A stretch of 64,000 nt of DNA, taken from Pseudomonas sp. FP198. GTDB taxonomy: Bacteria > Pseudomonadota > Gammaproteobacteria > Pseudomonadales > Pseudomonadaceae. The position numbers and the translations under genes were made by a program. Within the stretch, counting starts at the first letter, position 1, and every line of letters begins with the position of its first letter. The notes under the pieces are model-generated. The model searched no databases and was not told the origin of the DNA. It saw only the letters and a program-made list of their open reading frames with translations. The stretch lies in assembly GCF_030687895.1 (NCBI RefSeq), contig NZ_CP117452.1:3179501-3243500 (forward strand), given 5' to 3'. Of this stretch, positions 35,820-46,800 are shown piece after piece.

Positions 35820-37250
35820 TCAGGCGATGTGCAACGCCCTGCCCTTGGTCTCGGCGATGGCATTGTTCAAGGCCACCCGGAACAGCTCGACCAGCACATC
35901 GATTTCCTCAGCCTGGATGATCAGCGGCGGCAGGAATCGCACAACGGCGCCATGGCGCCCGCCCAACTCCAGAATGACGCCCAAGCGCAGGCACTGGCGC
36001 TGGATGGCCTGGGCCAATGCCGTATCCGCGGCGGGCACACGGGCATCGCTCGGCGTATCGCTGACAACCTCTACGCCCACCATCAAGCCACGACCACGCA
36101 CCTGGCCCAGGCAAGGGTAATCGCCTTGCAACTGACGCAGCTGCTCCATCAGGCGCTGCCCCATGACCTCAGCGTGCGCTGGCAGGTGTTCGCTGATGAT
36201 ATGACGCAACGTCGCGGCGCCCGCTGCCATCGCCAGCTGATTGCCACGGAACGTGCCGGCATGGGCACCGGGTTTCCAGGTGTCCAGTTCTTCGCGATAC
36301 ACCATCACCGCCAGTGGCAGGCCGCCGCCGATGGCTTTGGACAAGACCAGAATGTCCGGCTCGATGTCGGCGTGCTGGAAAGCGAACAGCTTGCCGGTAC
36401 GCCCCAGGCCGGTCTGTACTTCATCGATAATCAGTGCCACGCCGTGTTTGCGGGTCAATTGGCGCAAGCCCTGGAGCCAACGAACCGGTGCCGGGATCAC
36501 CCCACCCTCGCCCTGCACGACTTCCACGACCACCGCTGCCGGTGGCAGCACGCCCGACTCCGGGTCGCTCAACAGTTGTTCGATAAAGTGCAGCCCGGCA
36601 TCGATGCCGGCTTCGCCGCCGATGCCGAACGGACAGCGGTAGTCATAGGGGTACGGCAGGAATTGCACGTCGGCCATCAACGAGCCCAGCCCCTGTTTCG
36701 GCCCCAGGTTGCCCATCAGGCTCAGTGTCCCCAGGGTCATGCCGTGGTAACCGCCGGAGAACGTCAGGATCGGTTTGCGTCCGGTGGCGATCCGCGCCAG
36801 CTTCAGGGCCGCCTCGATGCCGTCGGCACCGGTCGGTCCGCAGAACTGGATGCGCGCGTGACGCGCGAAGTTTTCCGGCAAGGCGTTGAACAGGTCCTCG
36901 ACAAAACGATCCTTGACCGGCGTCGTCAGGTCCAGGGTGTGCAAGGGCAGGCCGGAATCGAGTGTCTGGCGCATGGCCGCGATGGCCACCGGATGGTTGT
37001 GGCCCAGCGCCAATGTCCCCGCACCCGCTAGGCAATCCATGAACAACTGGCCTTGGGTATCGCGCACATAAAGACCATGGGCTTCTTGCAAGGCCAACGG
37101 AATGCGCCGCGGATAGGAACGGGCGTTCGACTCCCGGGCCGCCTGGCGTTGCAGATACGGGTTGGTGTTCAGTTCACGCGGCGCTTGCTGGCGAAACTGC
37201 TCCAGCGTGAAGGTTGCGCTGGAGGATGAACGGGGCTGGACACTTTCCAT
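35820..37250 (-). CDS. Diaminobutyrate-2-oxoglutarate aminotransferase (PvdH-like)
   Basis: 476 residues, class-III PLP aminotransferase making L-2,4-diaminobutyrate from aspartate semialdehyde and glutamate. The PLP lysine is Lys305 in LVLSKAIGGGLP; GPTGADGIEAALKLAR, FSGGYHGMTLGTLSLMGN and IIDEVQTGLGRTGKLFAF are typical of DABA aminotransferases. GGGAG lies 5 bases before ATG 37250. It is 35 bases downstream of the MbtH gene, in the same operon, behind a Fur-box-like site. The first visible full module of the NRPS has a diaminobutyrate-type code, so this enzyme probably supplies that building block. Confidence 0.9.
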   Translation of the reverse strand: MESVQPRSSSSATFTLEQFRQQAPRELNTNPYLQRQAARESNARSYPRRIPLALQEAHGLYVRDTQGQLFMDCLAGAGTLALGHNHPVAIAAMRQTLDSGLPLHTLDLTTPVKDRFVEDLFNALPENFARHARIQFCGPTGADGIEAALKLARIATGRKPILTFSGGYHGMTLGTLSLMGNLGPKQGLGSLMADVQFLPYPYDYRCPFGIGGEAGIDAGLHFIEQLLSDPESGVLPPAAVVVEVVQGEGGVIPAPVRWLQGLRQLTRKHGVALIIDEVQTGLGRTGKLFAFQHADIEPDILVLSKAIGGGLPLAVMVYREELDTWKPGAHAGTFRGNQLAMAAGAATLRHIISEHLPAHAEVMGQRLMEQLRQLQGDYPCLGQVRGRGLMVGVEVVSDTPSDARVPAADTALAQAIQRQCLRLGVILELGGRHGAVVRFLPPLIIQAEEIDVLVELFRVALNNAIAETKGRALHIA

Positions 37251-37285
37251 TTTGACTCCCTGAGTAACCACTCGGTTGTGGGCGA

Positions 37286-37501
37286 TCAGCCCTGTCCTTG
37301 TACCTGCATGGCCTGACGCAGGCTCAGCGGGCGCATGTCGGTCCAGACTTTCTCGATATAAGCCAGGCACTCTTCCTTGCTGCCCTGCATGTCCACGGTG
37401 CGCCAGCCGTCGGGCACGCTGCGGTAGTCCGGCCAGATCGAGTACTGCTCCTCTTCGTTGACGACAACCAGAAACCGCGTATCCGGGCTATCCAAACTCA
37501 T
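37286..37501 (-). CDS. MbtH-family NRPS accessory protein
   Basis: 71 residues. The conserved signature is complete: [27 protein letters not shown], then [21 protein letters not shown]. MbtH proteins bind adenylation domains and are often needed for their solubility or activity. ATG 37501 has AGGAG 7 bases upstream; the frame to 37549 is rejected. First gene of the operon with the diaminobutyrate aminotransferase. Confidence 0.95.
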   Translation of the reverse strand: MSLDSPDTRFLVVVNEEEQYSIWPDYRSVPDGWRTVDMQGSKEECLAYIEKVWTDMRPLSLRQAMQVQGQG

Positions 37502-37556
37502 TGCTTGCTCCTTTTGACTGGCATGACGGAAAAGACCGCTACGATACAATACTAAT

Positions 37557-37575
37557 GGTAGCGATTCTCATTAAT
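37557..37575. promoter_or_regulatory. Fur-box-like site between the MbtH and reductase genes
   Basis: Read on the minus strand, ATTAATGAGAATCGCTACC matches 14 of 19 positions of the Fur consensus, including the AATGAGAATC core. It sits about 55 bases upstream of the MbtH start and 125 bases upstream of the divergent reductase gene, in an AT-rich stretch, and could repress both when iron is plentiful. Confidence 0.65.
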
Positions 37576-37699
37576 ATTATAAAAATCTTACGTTGCGCAC
37601 ATATTTCAATGCCGGCGAGCAGTCGCAAGACGGCAGTACGCTGTTTATACTTCGGCCCCTGACGATAACCTCTCTCGATTCGCGGTCACGGATGAGTCA

Positions 37700-38437
37700 A
37701 TGATTCCCAGCCTTGCTCCGCTGTTCATCGGGCCGCTCGCAGCCTTTGAAGAGAAACTGCAACTGCGCAGCCACCCGCGCACCGATCTGCCGGCCGCCGT
37801 GTTCTTCCAGCACGAGACGTTCAGTACATTCGTCGACGATCTGCTGGCACGCTACAAGACCGATGAGCGCCTGGCCCTGGTGTCGTTGTGGTCCAAATGG
37901 TATTTCAGTACCTTCCTGGCGCCAGTGATGGCCGCCAACCTGCTCCAGCAACGGGAGCTGCCGCTCGCCCTGGCTGATGTCGGCGTGAAACTCGGCGATG
38001 ACGCCAGGCCCCAGGCCCTGCATTTGCGCGACGAGGGTCAGATACTCCCGCCGTGCACGGCCTTCGAGCGGTTCCATACGCTCGTCGAAGGTCATCTGGA
38101 ACCGGTCATCGGGATCCTTGCCAGCGTCAGCCGGGCATCGCCCCGATTGTTCTGGAGCAACGCCGCCAACACCTTCGAATTCGTCACCACGCGAATCGAG
38201 CTGCACCCCCTGGCTGATGCCTCCAGCACCCTGCCGGCCAGGGAAATCCTCACTGCCCGGCTACGCCCCGACGGCCGCCGCAACCCTCTGTTCGCGCCCG
38301 TGCGTTACCAAGACATCGGCGAGGACGAGCCGCAGCGCCTGAGGCGCATCTGCTGCATTCGCTACCGCCTCCCCGGCGTTGGCTATTGCAGCAGCTGCCC
38401 CCTCGATGAATCCAGGCGCCAGGTCCAAGGCGCCTGA
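37700..38437 (+). CDS. FhuF-like siderophore ferric-iron reductase
   Basis: 245 residues. The C-terminus carries the FhuF-type 2Fe-2S ligand set Cys218-Cys219 ... Cys230-x2-Cys233 (RRICCIRYRLPGVGYCSSC). The rest matches the weakly conserved FhuF domain (FFQHETFSTFVDDLLARY, LWSKWYFSTFLAPVMAANLL). Such proteins reduce Fe(III) in siderophores in the cytoplasm to release Fe(II). GGATGAG lies just upstream of the start. It is divergent from MbtH across the Fur-box-like site and convergent with the exporter gene, only 9 bases apart. This supports iron as the target of the NRPS product. Confidence 0.88.
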   Translation: MIPSLAPLFIGPLAAFEEKLQLRSHPRTDLPAAVFFQHETFSTFVDDLLARYKTDERLALVSLWSKWYFSTFLAPVMAANLLQQRELPLALADVGVKLGDDARPQALHLRDEGQILPPCTAFERFHTLVEGHLEPVIGILASVSRASPRLFWSNAANTFEFVTTRIELHPLADASSTLPAREILTARLRPDGRRNPLFAPVRYQDIGEDEPQRLRRICCIRYRLPGVGYCSSCPLDESRRQVQGA

Positions 38438-38446
38438 GCGCAGCCG

Positions 38447-40090
38447 TCATTTCACCAGCTGAAAAGGGTTCTCCGTGGTCCGGTCGTAATCGACGAGGTG
38501 GCCGTAATCGAGGCGATAGACCCGGTCCGCCACATCGAAATAACGATCATCGTGAGTGATCGCGATGACAGTCTTGCCGGCGGCCTTCAGCTCGGGCAGC
38601 AACTCGTTGTAGAACACATGGCGGAAGACCGGGTCCTGGTCCGCCGCCCACTCATCCAGCAAGAACACTTCCCGGCCTTCCATCATCAGTAGCAGCAACG
38701 CGAGGCGTTTGCGCTGGCCCTGGGACAAGGCAGTGGTGGACAGGCGCCCGGCGGCGAATTCGACCTTGTGGGCCAGCCCCAGGCGCTCCAGATAATGGTC
38801 CACCCGGGCTTCGAGCCCGTCATGGTCACCCGCCTCGCCGAGAACGTCGGCGAACAGATAGAAGTCGGCGAAGATCGCGGCGAAATGCTCCCGGTGCCAC
38901 TCACTGGTAGTGGCATCAAGTACCACGCCATTGAGTGACACCTCCCCGGAAGCGGGCACGTAGAGGCCGGTCAGCAGCTTGGCCAGGGTCGACTTGCCGC
39001 TGCCATTGCCACCGACGATGAAAATCAGCTCGCCACGGCGTATCGTCAGGTCGATCGGACCCAGTTCAAATGCAAACTCCTCGTTCTTGCCGGCATAACG
39101 GTAATGCACGTCCGCCAGGCGCAGTTCGCGAAACGGCTGCGCCGCTTGCGCCGGGGTCTTGAACTGCACCGTCTCGCCCAGCGCCAGGGCGTCGATGGCC
39201 TGCAACGCGACATGGCCGCGAATCACTGCGGGAATGGCGTCGAGGATCATCGCGATGGGCGTGCGCAGGAACATGATCGCCAACACGTAGCCGACCACCA
39301 CCTGCTGGTCCAGCAACCCCAGCCCCTGGCCGAGGAAAAACAGTGTGCCGATCAACATGAACACCAGCAGTGTCGTCCAATTGAGGTTCACCGCCCAGAG
39401 GGTGTCGGCGCGCACCGAGGCGTCCAGCGAGGCGCGCGCGATGGGTTCCAGCTTGTGTTGATAAAGCAGATGGCGGCGCTCGCGGCTCAGGCCCAACTCG
39501 CAGCGCCCCTGGATCGTGGCTTCGAATTGCTCGGTCAATTGGTCGTCCTGTTGCCGGACAGCCTGCATCAAGGTCTTGACCTTGCGCCCCAGCAACACAT
39601 CGAGACCAACGCCAGCGGCGATCACCGCCAGCGTCAGGCAAAAGAACGGCAAGCTCAACCAGCCCATGTAGGCCAGCCCCGCCAACAGCAGCAAACCGTT
39701 GTACAAGGAGATCGGCAGTTGCTTGAACGCTGTCGCGACGGTGGTCACATCCTTGGTCAGGGCGTTGTAGATACGTGGGCTGCCCAGCCGTTCGACGCGC
39801 TCGAGCGCAGTGCCCAGGACCTTGCCCACCAGCCGCAGGCGCAGCTGATAGATCAGGCGATGACCAATCTGCACCAGCAACCATTGCGAGACGACCCCAC
39901 TGATGAACAACAGCACCAACAGGCCGCCAAACAGCAGCAAGCCCCGGCCGAGGTCATCCAGGCCTTGTTCCAGGCAACGGTTGATGTAGCCGATCAGGCC
40001 GATACTGGTGGCCGCGCTCAAGGCACTGCTCAGCACCGCAAGGAAGATGCGCCATCGCGCGTCATGCAGCAGTTCTTTCAATAACATCAT
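38447..40090 (-). CDS. Cyclic-peptide/siderophore ABC exporter (PvdE/SyrD type)
   Basis: 547 residues, fused membrane and ATPase domains. About six membrane helices occupy 1-290. The ATPase has Walker A GGNGSGKST near 360, signature LSQGQRKR near 454 and Walker B EVFLLDEWAADQDP near 473; the DEWAADQDP form is typical of PvdE/SyrD/YojI-type exporters. It should move the peptide or its precursor out of the cytoplasm to the periplasm. The start overlaps the terminal NRPS stop (ATGA), so it is coupled to it and is the last gene of the operon. Confidence 0.92.
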   Translation of the reverse strand: MMLLKELLHDARWRIFLAVLSSALSAATSIGLIGYINRCLEQGLDDLGRGLLLFGGLLVLLFISGVVSQWLLVQIGHRLIYQLRLRLVGKVLGTALERVERLGSPRIYNALTKDVTTVATAFKQLPISLYNGLLLLAGLAYMGWLSLPFFCLTLAVIAAGVGLDVLLGRKVKTLMQAVRQQDDQLTEQFEATIQGRCELGLSRERRHLLYQHKLEPIARASLDASVRADTLWAVNLNWTTLLVFMLIGTLFFLGQGLGLLDQQVVVGYVLAIMFLRTPIAMILDAIPAVIRGHVALQAIDALALGETVQFKTPAQAAQPFRELRLADVHYRYAGKNEEFAFELGPIDLTIRRGELIFIVGGNGSGKSTLAKLLTGLYVPASGEVSLNGVVLDATTSEWHREHFAAIFADFYLFADVLGEAGDHDGLEARVDHYLERLGLAHKVEFAAGRLSTTALSQGQRKRLALLLLMMEGREVFLLDEWAADQDPVFRHVFYNELLPELKAAGKTVIAITHDDRYFDVADRVYRLDYGHLVDYDRTTENPFQLVK

Positions 40091-43000
40091 GGGACCGGCA
40101 CCACCTTGGCAGAGGTTTGCAACAGTAAAGGCAGCAGGTTTTCGACCAGTCGCGGCTCGCCGAGCATTTCATGATGCCCCACGTCCAATGTCCACTGGCT
40201 GACCGGTTGCAAGGCATGGCGTTGCCATGACGCGCGCAAATCGCCGTGGGCATTGCCGCGCCAGAGCCAGACCGGCACATCGACGGTCGGCAAGGCCTGC
40301 TCGTACAAGCGGGTCTTGATCGCGCGATATTGCGCCATCAACGCCAGCAATTCCGCGTCGGCCGATTCCCATTGCAGATGCGCGCGCACCTGTTCGTCAT
40401 CCAGTAGCCGGGCGACACCCTCGGCATAGTCAAGGCCGGCCAACAGGCCCGTCAACCGCTCCCGTAGCGACTCGCCGAGCGGCTGGGCGTGGCTGCGGCA
40501 ATAAAAAGCGAAATCGGCAAGCAACTGGCCGGTTTCATCACCCTCGCCGGCCAGGCTGCGCTGCGCATCGTGATCCAGCACCACCAACCCGGCGACACTG
40601 AAACCGCTGGATTGCAGATGCGGCACCAGCAACGTGGCCAGGCGCGCGGCCAGGCTCCAGCCCAACAGTACCAGTGGGCGCCCTTTGAGCTGCGCCGGGA
40701 CACTCGCCACGTATCGGCGCAGCAATGCATCCATATCGCCTTCGGCCCAGCCGCTTTCAAGCGCGGCGAGGCCAAACACCGCGACGTCGTCGCGCAGGTT
40801 GTCCACCAGCGGCTGGTAAGCCTGCAGGTGCCCTTGCGCCCCATGCACCAGCAACAGCGCCGGGGCATGCGGGTCGGCAGCGTTCAGGACTTTCCACGGA
40901 CCGCTGTCGATCTCGCCAAGGCTTTGCACGAGGTCACGCACGGTATGGCGTTCGAACAGCAGGTTGGTCGGCAGGTCGAGACTCAACCGTTCGCGAATCA
41001 GCGACACCACCTTGATCGCGGCCAGCGAATGCCCACCGACATTGAAGAAATTGTCGGTGACGCCAAGGTCCTCGACTGCCAATACTTCGCACCAGATGGC
41101 GAGGATCGCGGCCTCCAGCTCGCCGACCGGTGCCACGCGGGTGTTGTGCAAACGCTGCCGGGCGCGTTCGAGCAGGTTCTTGCGATCGAGCTTGCCATTG
41201 TTGTTCAACGGCATGGCCTTCAGCACCAGGACAGCGCTGGGCAGCATGTAGTCCGGCAACTGGCGGGCCAGGCTGGCGCGCAACTGATCCGTGCCTTGCG
41301 AATCCCCCTCCTCCGTGACCACGAATGCCAGCAATCGGGCGTGGTCACCTTCGCCGTCCAGCAGCACAGCAGCCTGCAAGATGCCTGGCTGGGCCAGCAT
41401 CGCCTGCTCGACCTCGGCCAACTCAAGGCGAAACCCACGGATTTTCACCTGCTGATCGTTGCGCCCCAGAATGCGCACGGCCCCATCGGCCTGGCGCAGG
41501 GCCAGGTCGCCCGTACGGTATAGACGATGACCACTGGCAGGCTCGACAGCAAAGGTGTTGCCGCCGACATTGCCGATGTAGCCTCGACCAACGCTGGCGC
41601 CGCTGATGCACAACTCGCCGGCCTGGCCTGACGGTACCGGCCGCTGCCGCTCGTCGAGCAGGTGGATACGGTTGGCACCCAACACCTGGTCCAATGCGCA
41701 GCCACTCACCCCCTGTTCCAGATCGATCGCCCGCCACAACACCCCTACCGTGGTCTCGGTCGGGCCATAGTGATTGTAAACACGGCAGGTCGGTCCGGCC
41801 TGCGCCAGGCGGGTCAACAGCGCCTCGCCGATCGGCTCTCCGCCCAGCACCAGGACCTGGCGTGGAAGGACGTCGGCGGCCTGCTCGCCCATCAGCGCTT
41901 CGAGGTGCGAAGGTACGATCTTGAGCACGTCCAGTGGGTAGCGCCGAAGCTCATCGGCAAACGCCCGCGCATCGGTCACGGTCGTCTGCGCCAGGACATG
42001 CACGCAGCCGCCTTGCAGCCACGCAGGGAACAGCACGGTATTGCCCAGGTCTGCGAGCAACGAGGACACCAGTCCGTAATGCCCGCCCTCGGGCAATTGC
42101 AGCGCGTGGGTCACCTGGGTGGCGTAGTGACGCAATTGCCCTTGCTCGATCTGCACACCCTTGGGCTTGCCGCTGGTGCCCGAGGTATAGAGCACGTAGG
42201 CCAGGTCCTGCGCTGTGCCGGAGACTGGCGCGGCGAACGCCGGTGCATTGCTAGCCTGGGTCCAGCACAGGGTCCGCACCGATGTCTCGGGCAACAGCCC
42301 TTCCAGGTGCAGCAACAACGCCGGTTGAGCGTCGTCGAGTATGCCGGCCAGACGCAGCGGTGGCTGCTGTGGGTCCAATGGCAGATACGCGGCCCCCACC
42401 TTGAAGCAGGCCAGCATCGCGATCAGCATCTGCGCGCCGCGCGGCAGATACAGCCCAACGACCTGCTCGCGGCCCACGCCAGCCTCGTTCAGGCTGCCGG
42501 CGACACGATCGCTCAGGGCATCCAGTTCAGCGTAGGAAAATACCTCCTCGGCATACCGCAGCGCCGGACGCGACGGTTGTGCCTGGGCATGGCGGCGCAA
42601 GGTCGCGATGATGTCGAGGTCCGGTCCAAGGGCAGCAGGCTGCGCCGAGGCCAGCCGTTCTTCAGGCAGGCGCGCGTCAACGTCAGCGATGAGCCCGTCG
42701 GGCGTTTGCACCAGTTGGCCAAGCCAATGGGCAAAACGTTTGAGCAGCGCCTGCATCTGCCCCTCGCGATACAGGCCGAGGTCGTAGGCCAACGCCAGCT
42801 CGCCGTGGCCCTGGGCATCCAGCGTCAATTGCAGTTGCAGTTCGACCGGTGTGTCGAAAGACAGCCACTGCGACATGTCCAGTTGCGGCACAGGCAAGAC
42901 CCTCAGGCCGGCCTGGAAGCTGGCCCGCCATTCGGGCAGCAACTGTGCCTGGCCGACATATTCCTGCCAGTCGACGGCGCTCTCCAGTTGCCGGGCCAGT

Positions 43001-43869
43001 TGCCGGGCCAGGTTGGTCAGCGTGCTGTGTTCGGACACTTGCAGGACCATCGGCAAAGTCTGCTCGAACAGCCCATACGCGCCGGACAATTCCTCGTAGT
43101 TGTCGCGAGGATCGTGTTGCAACCCCAACTGCCCCTGCTGCTGCCCGTTGAGCCTGCCGAGCAATGAACCCCAGGCGGCCAGCACCCACTGCTCGACGGC
43201 CACGCCTTCACGATCGGCCAGTGCCGTGAGCATCGCCGGCAAGCGCTGCTCAAGTTCCTCGCGGACGACCGCGTGACGGCCGCTGGCGATGCCATAACGC
43301 TCGACCAGGCGCATGCCGGGAATGTCCTGCAAGGCCAGGTTGCGCCAGAACTGCGCGCCCTGCTCGGCGTCTTCATCCAATTGCAGGCCGTTGATCCACT
43401 CGACATAGTCGGCGTACTGCATGGGCTTGTCGTCCAGCGCTGCGGCACGCCCGAGCAAGTGCTCCTGCAAGCCGATCAGGCTGCGCTGGTCCAGTGAATA
43501 GACCGGGACTGCCAACAGCAACTGATCGTCGAGCAGCCAGGCGAGAATGTCGGGTTGCTCGGCGTCGCAACGACGCCGGGCCGCCTCCAGCCACGACTGC
43601 CCATCGTGACCGTCGGCTGCCCGCCCCTGGCGCCAGTCCAGCCGCAGCGCATCAGGTTCGATAACGCGCTGGCGCAGGCCGGTGGCGCCCAGTGGGCGCT
43701 CGTAACGCAGGCGCAGCGCCTGATGCTGCGCCAGGGCGTCGCGCAAGCGTTGTTCGACGATGCCCTCGGGCACGCCCGCCAAGCGCATGCGGACCCAGCG
43801 CCAGCCTTGCGGATTGGCCTGGGCCAGTTGTTTCTGTTGCGGTGAAAGGGTCAGTCCAAGATCCATCAT
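40087..43869 (-). CDS. Terminal NRPS: pseudo-condensation domain - A(Asp) - T - TE
   Basis: 1260 residues. Residues 1-420 have condensation-domain architecture, but the HHxxxDG site is replaced by VPVYSLDQ near residue 121, so the domain cannot catalyse condensation in the usual way. The A domain (430-900; [11 protein letters not shown] at 561) gives the code D-L-T-K-V-G-H-V-G, the aspartate type known from syringomycin synthetase. The carrier domain has Ser948 in FFNVGGHSL. The thioesterase (985-1260) has Ser1072 in GWSLAA (the usual last Gly is Ala) and His1232 in DVGHHEM. It finishes and releases the peptide. It overlaps both neighbours by 4 bases. The degenerate front domain matches the 'interface' domains described for hydroxylated Asp modules. 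Confidence 0.93.
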   Translation of the reverse strand: MMDLGLTLSPQQKQLAQANPQGWRWVRMRLAGVPEGIVEQRLRDALAQHQALRLRYERPLGATGLRQRVIEPDALRLDWRQGRAADGHDGQSWLEAARRRCDAEQPDILAWLLDDQLLLAVPVYSLDQRSLIGLQEHLLGRAAALDDKPMQYADYVEWINGLQLDEDAEQGAQFWRNLALQDIPGMRLVERYGIASGRHAVVREELEQRLPAMLTALADREGVAVEQWVLAAWGSLLGRLNGQQQGQLGLQHDPRDNYEELSGAYGLFEQTLPMVLQVSEHSTLTNLARQLARQLESAVDWQEYVGQAQLLPEWRASFQAGLRVLPVPQLDMSQWLSFDTPVELQLQLTLDAQGHGELALAYDLGLYREGQMQALLKRFAHWLGQLVQTPDGLIADVDARLPEERLASAQPAALGPDLDIIATLRRHAQAQPSRPALRYAEEVFSYAELDALSDRVAGSLNEAGVGREQVVGLYLPRGAQMLIAMLACFKVGAAYLPLDPQQPPLRLAGILDDAQPALLLHLEGLLPETSVRTLCWTQASNAPAFAAPVSGTAQDLAYVLYTSGTSGKPKGVQIEQGQLRHYATQVTHALQLPEGGHYGLVSSLLADLGNTVLFPAWLQGGCVHVLAQTTVTDARAFADELRRYPLDVLKIVPSHLEALMGEQAADVLPRQVLVLGGEPIGEALLTRLAQAGPTCRVYNHYGPTETTVGVLWRAIDLEQGVSGCALDQVLGANRIHLLDERQRPVPSGQAGELCISGASVGRGYIGNVGGNTFAVEPASGHRLYRTGDLALRQADGAVRILGRNDQQVKIRGFRLELAEVEQAMLAQPGILQAAVLLDGEGDHARLLAFVVTEEGDSQGTDQLRASLARQLPDYMLPSAVLVLKAMPLNNNGKLDRKNLLERARQRLHNTRVAPVGELEAAILAIWCEVLAVEDLGVTDNFFNVGGHSLAAIKVVSLIRERLSLDLPTNLLFERHTVRDLVQSLGEIDSGPWKVLNAADPHAPALLLVHGAQGHLQAYQPLVDNLRDDVAVFGLAALESGWAEGDMDALLRRYVASVPAQLKGRPLVLLGWSLAARLATLLVPHLQSSGFSVAGLVVLDHDAQRSLAGEGDETGQLLADFAFYCRSHAQPLGESLRERLTGLLAGLDYAEGVARLLDDEQVRAHLQWESADAELLALMAQYRAIKTRLYEQALPTVDVPVWLWRGNAHGDLRASWQRHALQPVSQWTLDVGHHEMLGEPRLVENLLPLLLQTSAKVVPVP

Positions 43870-46800
43870 GGGGTCAACTCTGCGCAATGCTCTTCGGGCT
43901 GCGCAGGGGCAGCCATTACCTGGTGACGACCATAGATCTCGCCCATGGCCACGACAATCTTGCGCTCGCCCTCGAAGGGATCCCGGGCATGCGCCGCCAG
44001 CATGTTATCGAGCATGACCACATCGCCCTGTTGCCAATCGAAACGCACGGCGCAGCGGTCATAGGCGGCATTGATGGCATCGATGGCGGCCGGTTCGAGG
44101 TCCGAGCCGTCACCGTAGAACACCTGCCTGGGCATGGCTGCCTCGCCATCACGCAGGAACTGCTCGCGGATATCGGCATCGAGAAACGCCGGGTGGTACA
44201 GCTGGATCTGGTTGAAGAAGCTCTCTTCGCTCGTCAAGGGATGCAGGATCACCGCCGGGCAAACCTGGCGGGTGTGCAGGTCATTGGCGCCGCGCCATTG
44301 GAATTCGATGTTGCTCTCACGGCAGATCCGCTCGACCTCGGCCCGATCCTCGGTCTGGAAGAAATGCTGCCAGCTGACGTCCAGGCTGGCGCTGAAATTG
44401 CGCACGTACATCAGCTGTTTGCGCCGCAGGTTTGCCTGCAACCAGGCCGGCAGTTCGCGGTAGACCTGGCGGCTGTCGACAATCGGCGTCGCGCCACCGG
44501 AGGTCGCCGGCGTCTCGCAGTAGAACCACTGGCGGCGCGGCCAACGGTGCTGATGCGCACTCTCGTTATGGAACAGGATCATCCGGTCCTTGGGGTATGG
44601 CGTGGACTTGTAGATGTTCTTGCCACCCTCCTTCTTCGGCAGGTCGCCGTACTGTCCATACAACTGCGGGCACAGCGCCTGGCAGAACGCCTCGAAATCC
44701 GCCGGTGTCGGCAGGTCGAACCCACGGAACAGGATACCGCCATGCTCGCGCAGCCAGCTCTCGACCTTGTCGCGGTTGGCTTCGGCCCAGATAGCCGGGG
44801 CCAGCTCGCGGTCACGCAGCGAGACCAGTAGCGGAAATTTCGCCGCCTCTCGTAGCGGCCGGGCGTCGATGGGCTCACGGGTCGCCGCCGATCCGCTCTG
44901 GCGCATCTTGCCCAATTTGCTCATTTTGCGTTGCAGCGGGTTGTCCGTGGACATTGCAGCGGCTCCCTTTACAGTCGGAATCAAGGTATCGATGGGATTG
45001 TCCGGCGCGCCGAGGGCCAGCTCCAGCAGTGACTCGAAGGCATGGCGCAAGCGCTCGACGGTGGCCTGGCGGAACAGGCTGGTGCGGTACACCCAGCGCA
45101 GGCTGATGGCATCAAAGTCTTCACTGGCGAACAGAGCCATGTCGAACTTCGAATGGTGTTGCTCGCCGGCCAGCGGCTCGACCTGAAGATCGCCCAGCTG
45201 ACGCTGCTGGCGTGGGGTGTTGTCGAGCACGAACAAGGTCTGCAACAGCGGGTGGACATTGGCGACGCGCGGCAGCTCGAGGCACTCCACGACCTGTTCG
45301 AACGGCGTGTCCTGCCAGGCGAACGCTTGCAGGCAGACCTCACGCACCTGGAGCGCCAGCTCACGGAAACTCAACTCCGGTTGCAGGCGGACACGCAAGG
45401 CCAGCAGGTTGACGAAGAAGCCGATCAGCGATTCGGTGGCCGGATGGTCGCGGTTCGCCACGTCCGTACCGATCACCAGATCGCGACCCTGCGTCTCGCG
45501 TTGCAGCACGGCGGCATAACAGGTCAGCAGCACCATGAACGGCGACGTCCCACTGCCGTGGGCGAAGCTCTTGAGCCGACCGACCATGGCGGGCGACAAC
45601 TGGAAATCCACCGCGGCCCCGGCGCCACTGTCATGCTCCGGGCGCGGGAAATCGAACGGCAGCGGCACTTGCGCGGGAATGCCGGCCAGGGTCCGTCGCC
45701 AGAAATCCAGACCTTCACGCTGACGCAACCGGACCGCGGCCGACCCTTGCCATACGGCGTAGTCGACGTACTGGATCGGCAACGCTTCCTGGCTCGGTAG
45801 CACGCCGGTGCTGTAGGCCTCGTAGCCCTCGATCAGCTCATCGACCAGGATGGCGCCGGACCAGCCATCGGAGGCAATGTGGTGCATGACCATCTGCAGC
45901 ACATGATCCTCTTCGCCGAGGCGATACAGGACCACCCGCAGCGGAGCCTGGCACACCAGATCGAAGGGGCGCAGTGCCCTGTCCCGGGCTTCAATCGGCC
46001 ACTGCGCTTGCGTCGAAGCGAGGGTTTCCAGGGCCACCATCGATTGTGGGTGGATGCGCTGGCGCGGTTCGCCGTCACGCTGGTGATAGGTGGTGCGCAG
46101 AATGGCATGGCGGCTTACCAGCCGCTGCAATGAACGCTCCAGGGCCTGGATATCGAGTTGCCCGCGCAAACGGACATTACTGCTCATGTTGAAACTGCTG
46201 TCGGCAAGGTCCAACTGCTGCATCAACCAGACTCGCTGTTGCGCCGAGGACAAGGGTTGCTCGACCTCATGATCAACCGGCGAGATCGTCAGCGAAGCCA
46301 GGTCCTGCTGCCCCGCAAGCCCTTCGATTCGCTCAGCCAGTTGCCCCAGCACCGGCGTTTCGAACAGCCAGCGCAATGGCACGTCAAACCCCTGCTCACG
46401 CAAGCGCCCACGCACCTGAGCGGCCATCAGCGAATGCCCGCCCATCTGGAAGAAATGGCCATCAACCGGCACGTGTTGCACCTGCAACACCGAGGACCAG
46501 ACCTGCATCAGCAAGGCCTCGCTCGCCGACAATGCGCGCTCGGTAGCGGGTGCACTGTCGACCACCGCGAGCAGGCGCGGCAGCTGCTTGCGATCGACCT
46601 TGCCGTTGGTGTTGAGCGGCAGCCGCTCCAGCGCTTGCAGGTGCGTCGGCAACATATAGATCGGCAAACGTGTCTGCAGATAGTCGCGCACAGCCGCCTC
46701 GTCAGGTGCGTTTTCAGCCTCCGCAACCCAGAACGCCGCCAGGTGCTCGCCTTGCACGGCCACGACCGCCTGCAGCAGTTGGGGATGGCTGAGCAGAACC

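Noticed and set aside
37502..37699. PvdS-type iron-starvation sigma-factor box
   Set aside because: I looked for TAAAT-N16/17-CGT in the divergent gap on both strands and found no acceptable match; only the Fur-like site is supported.
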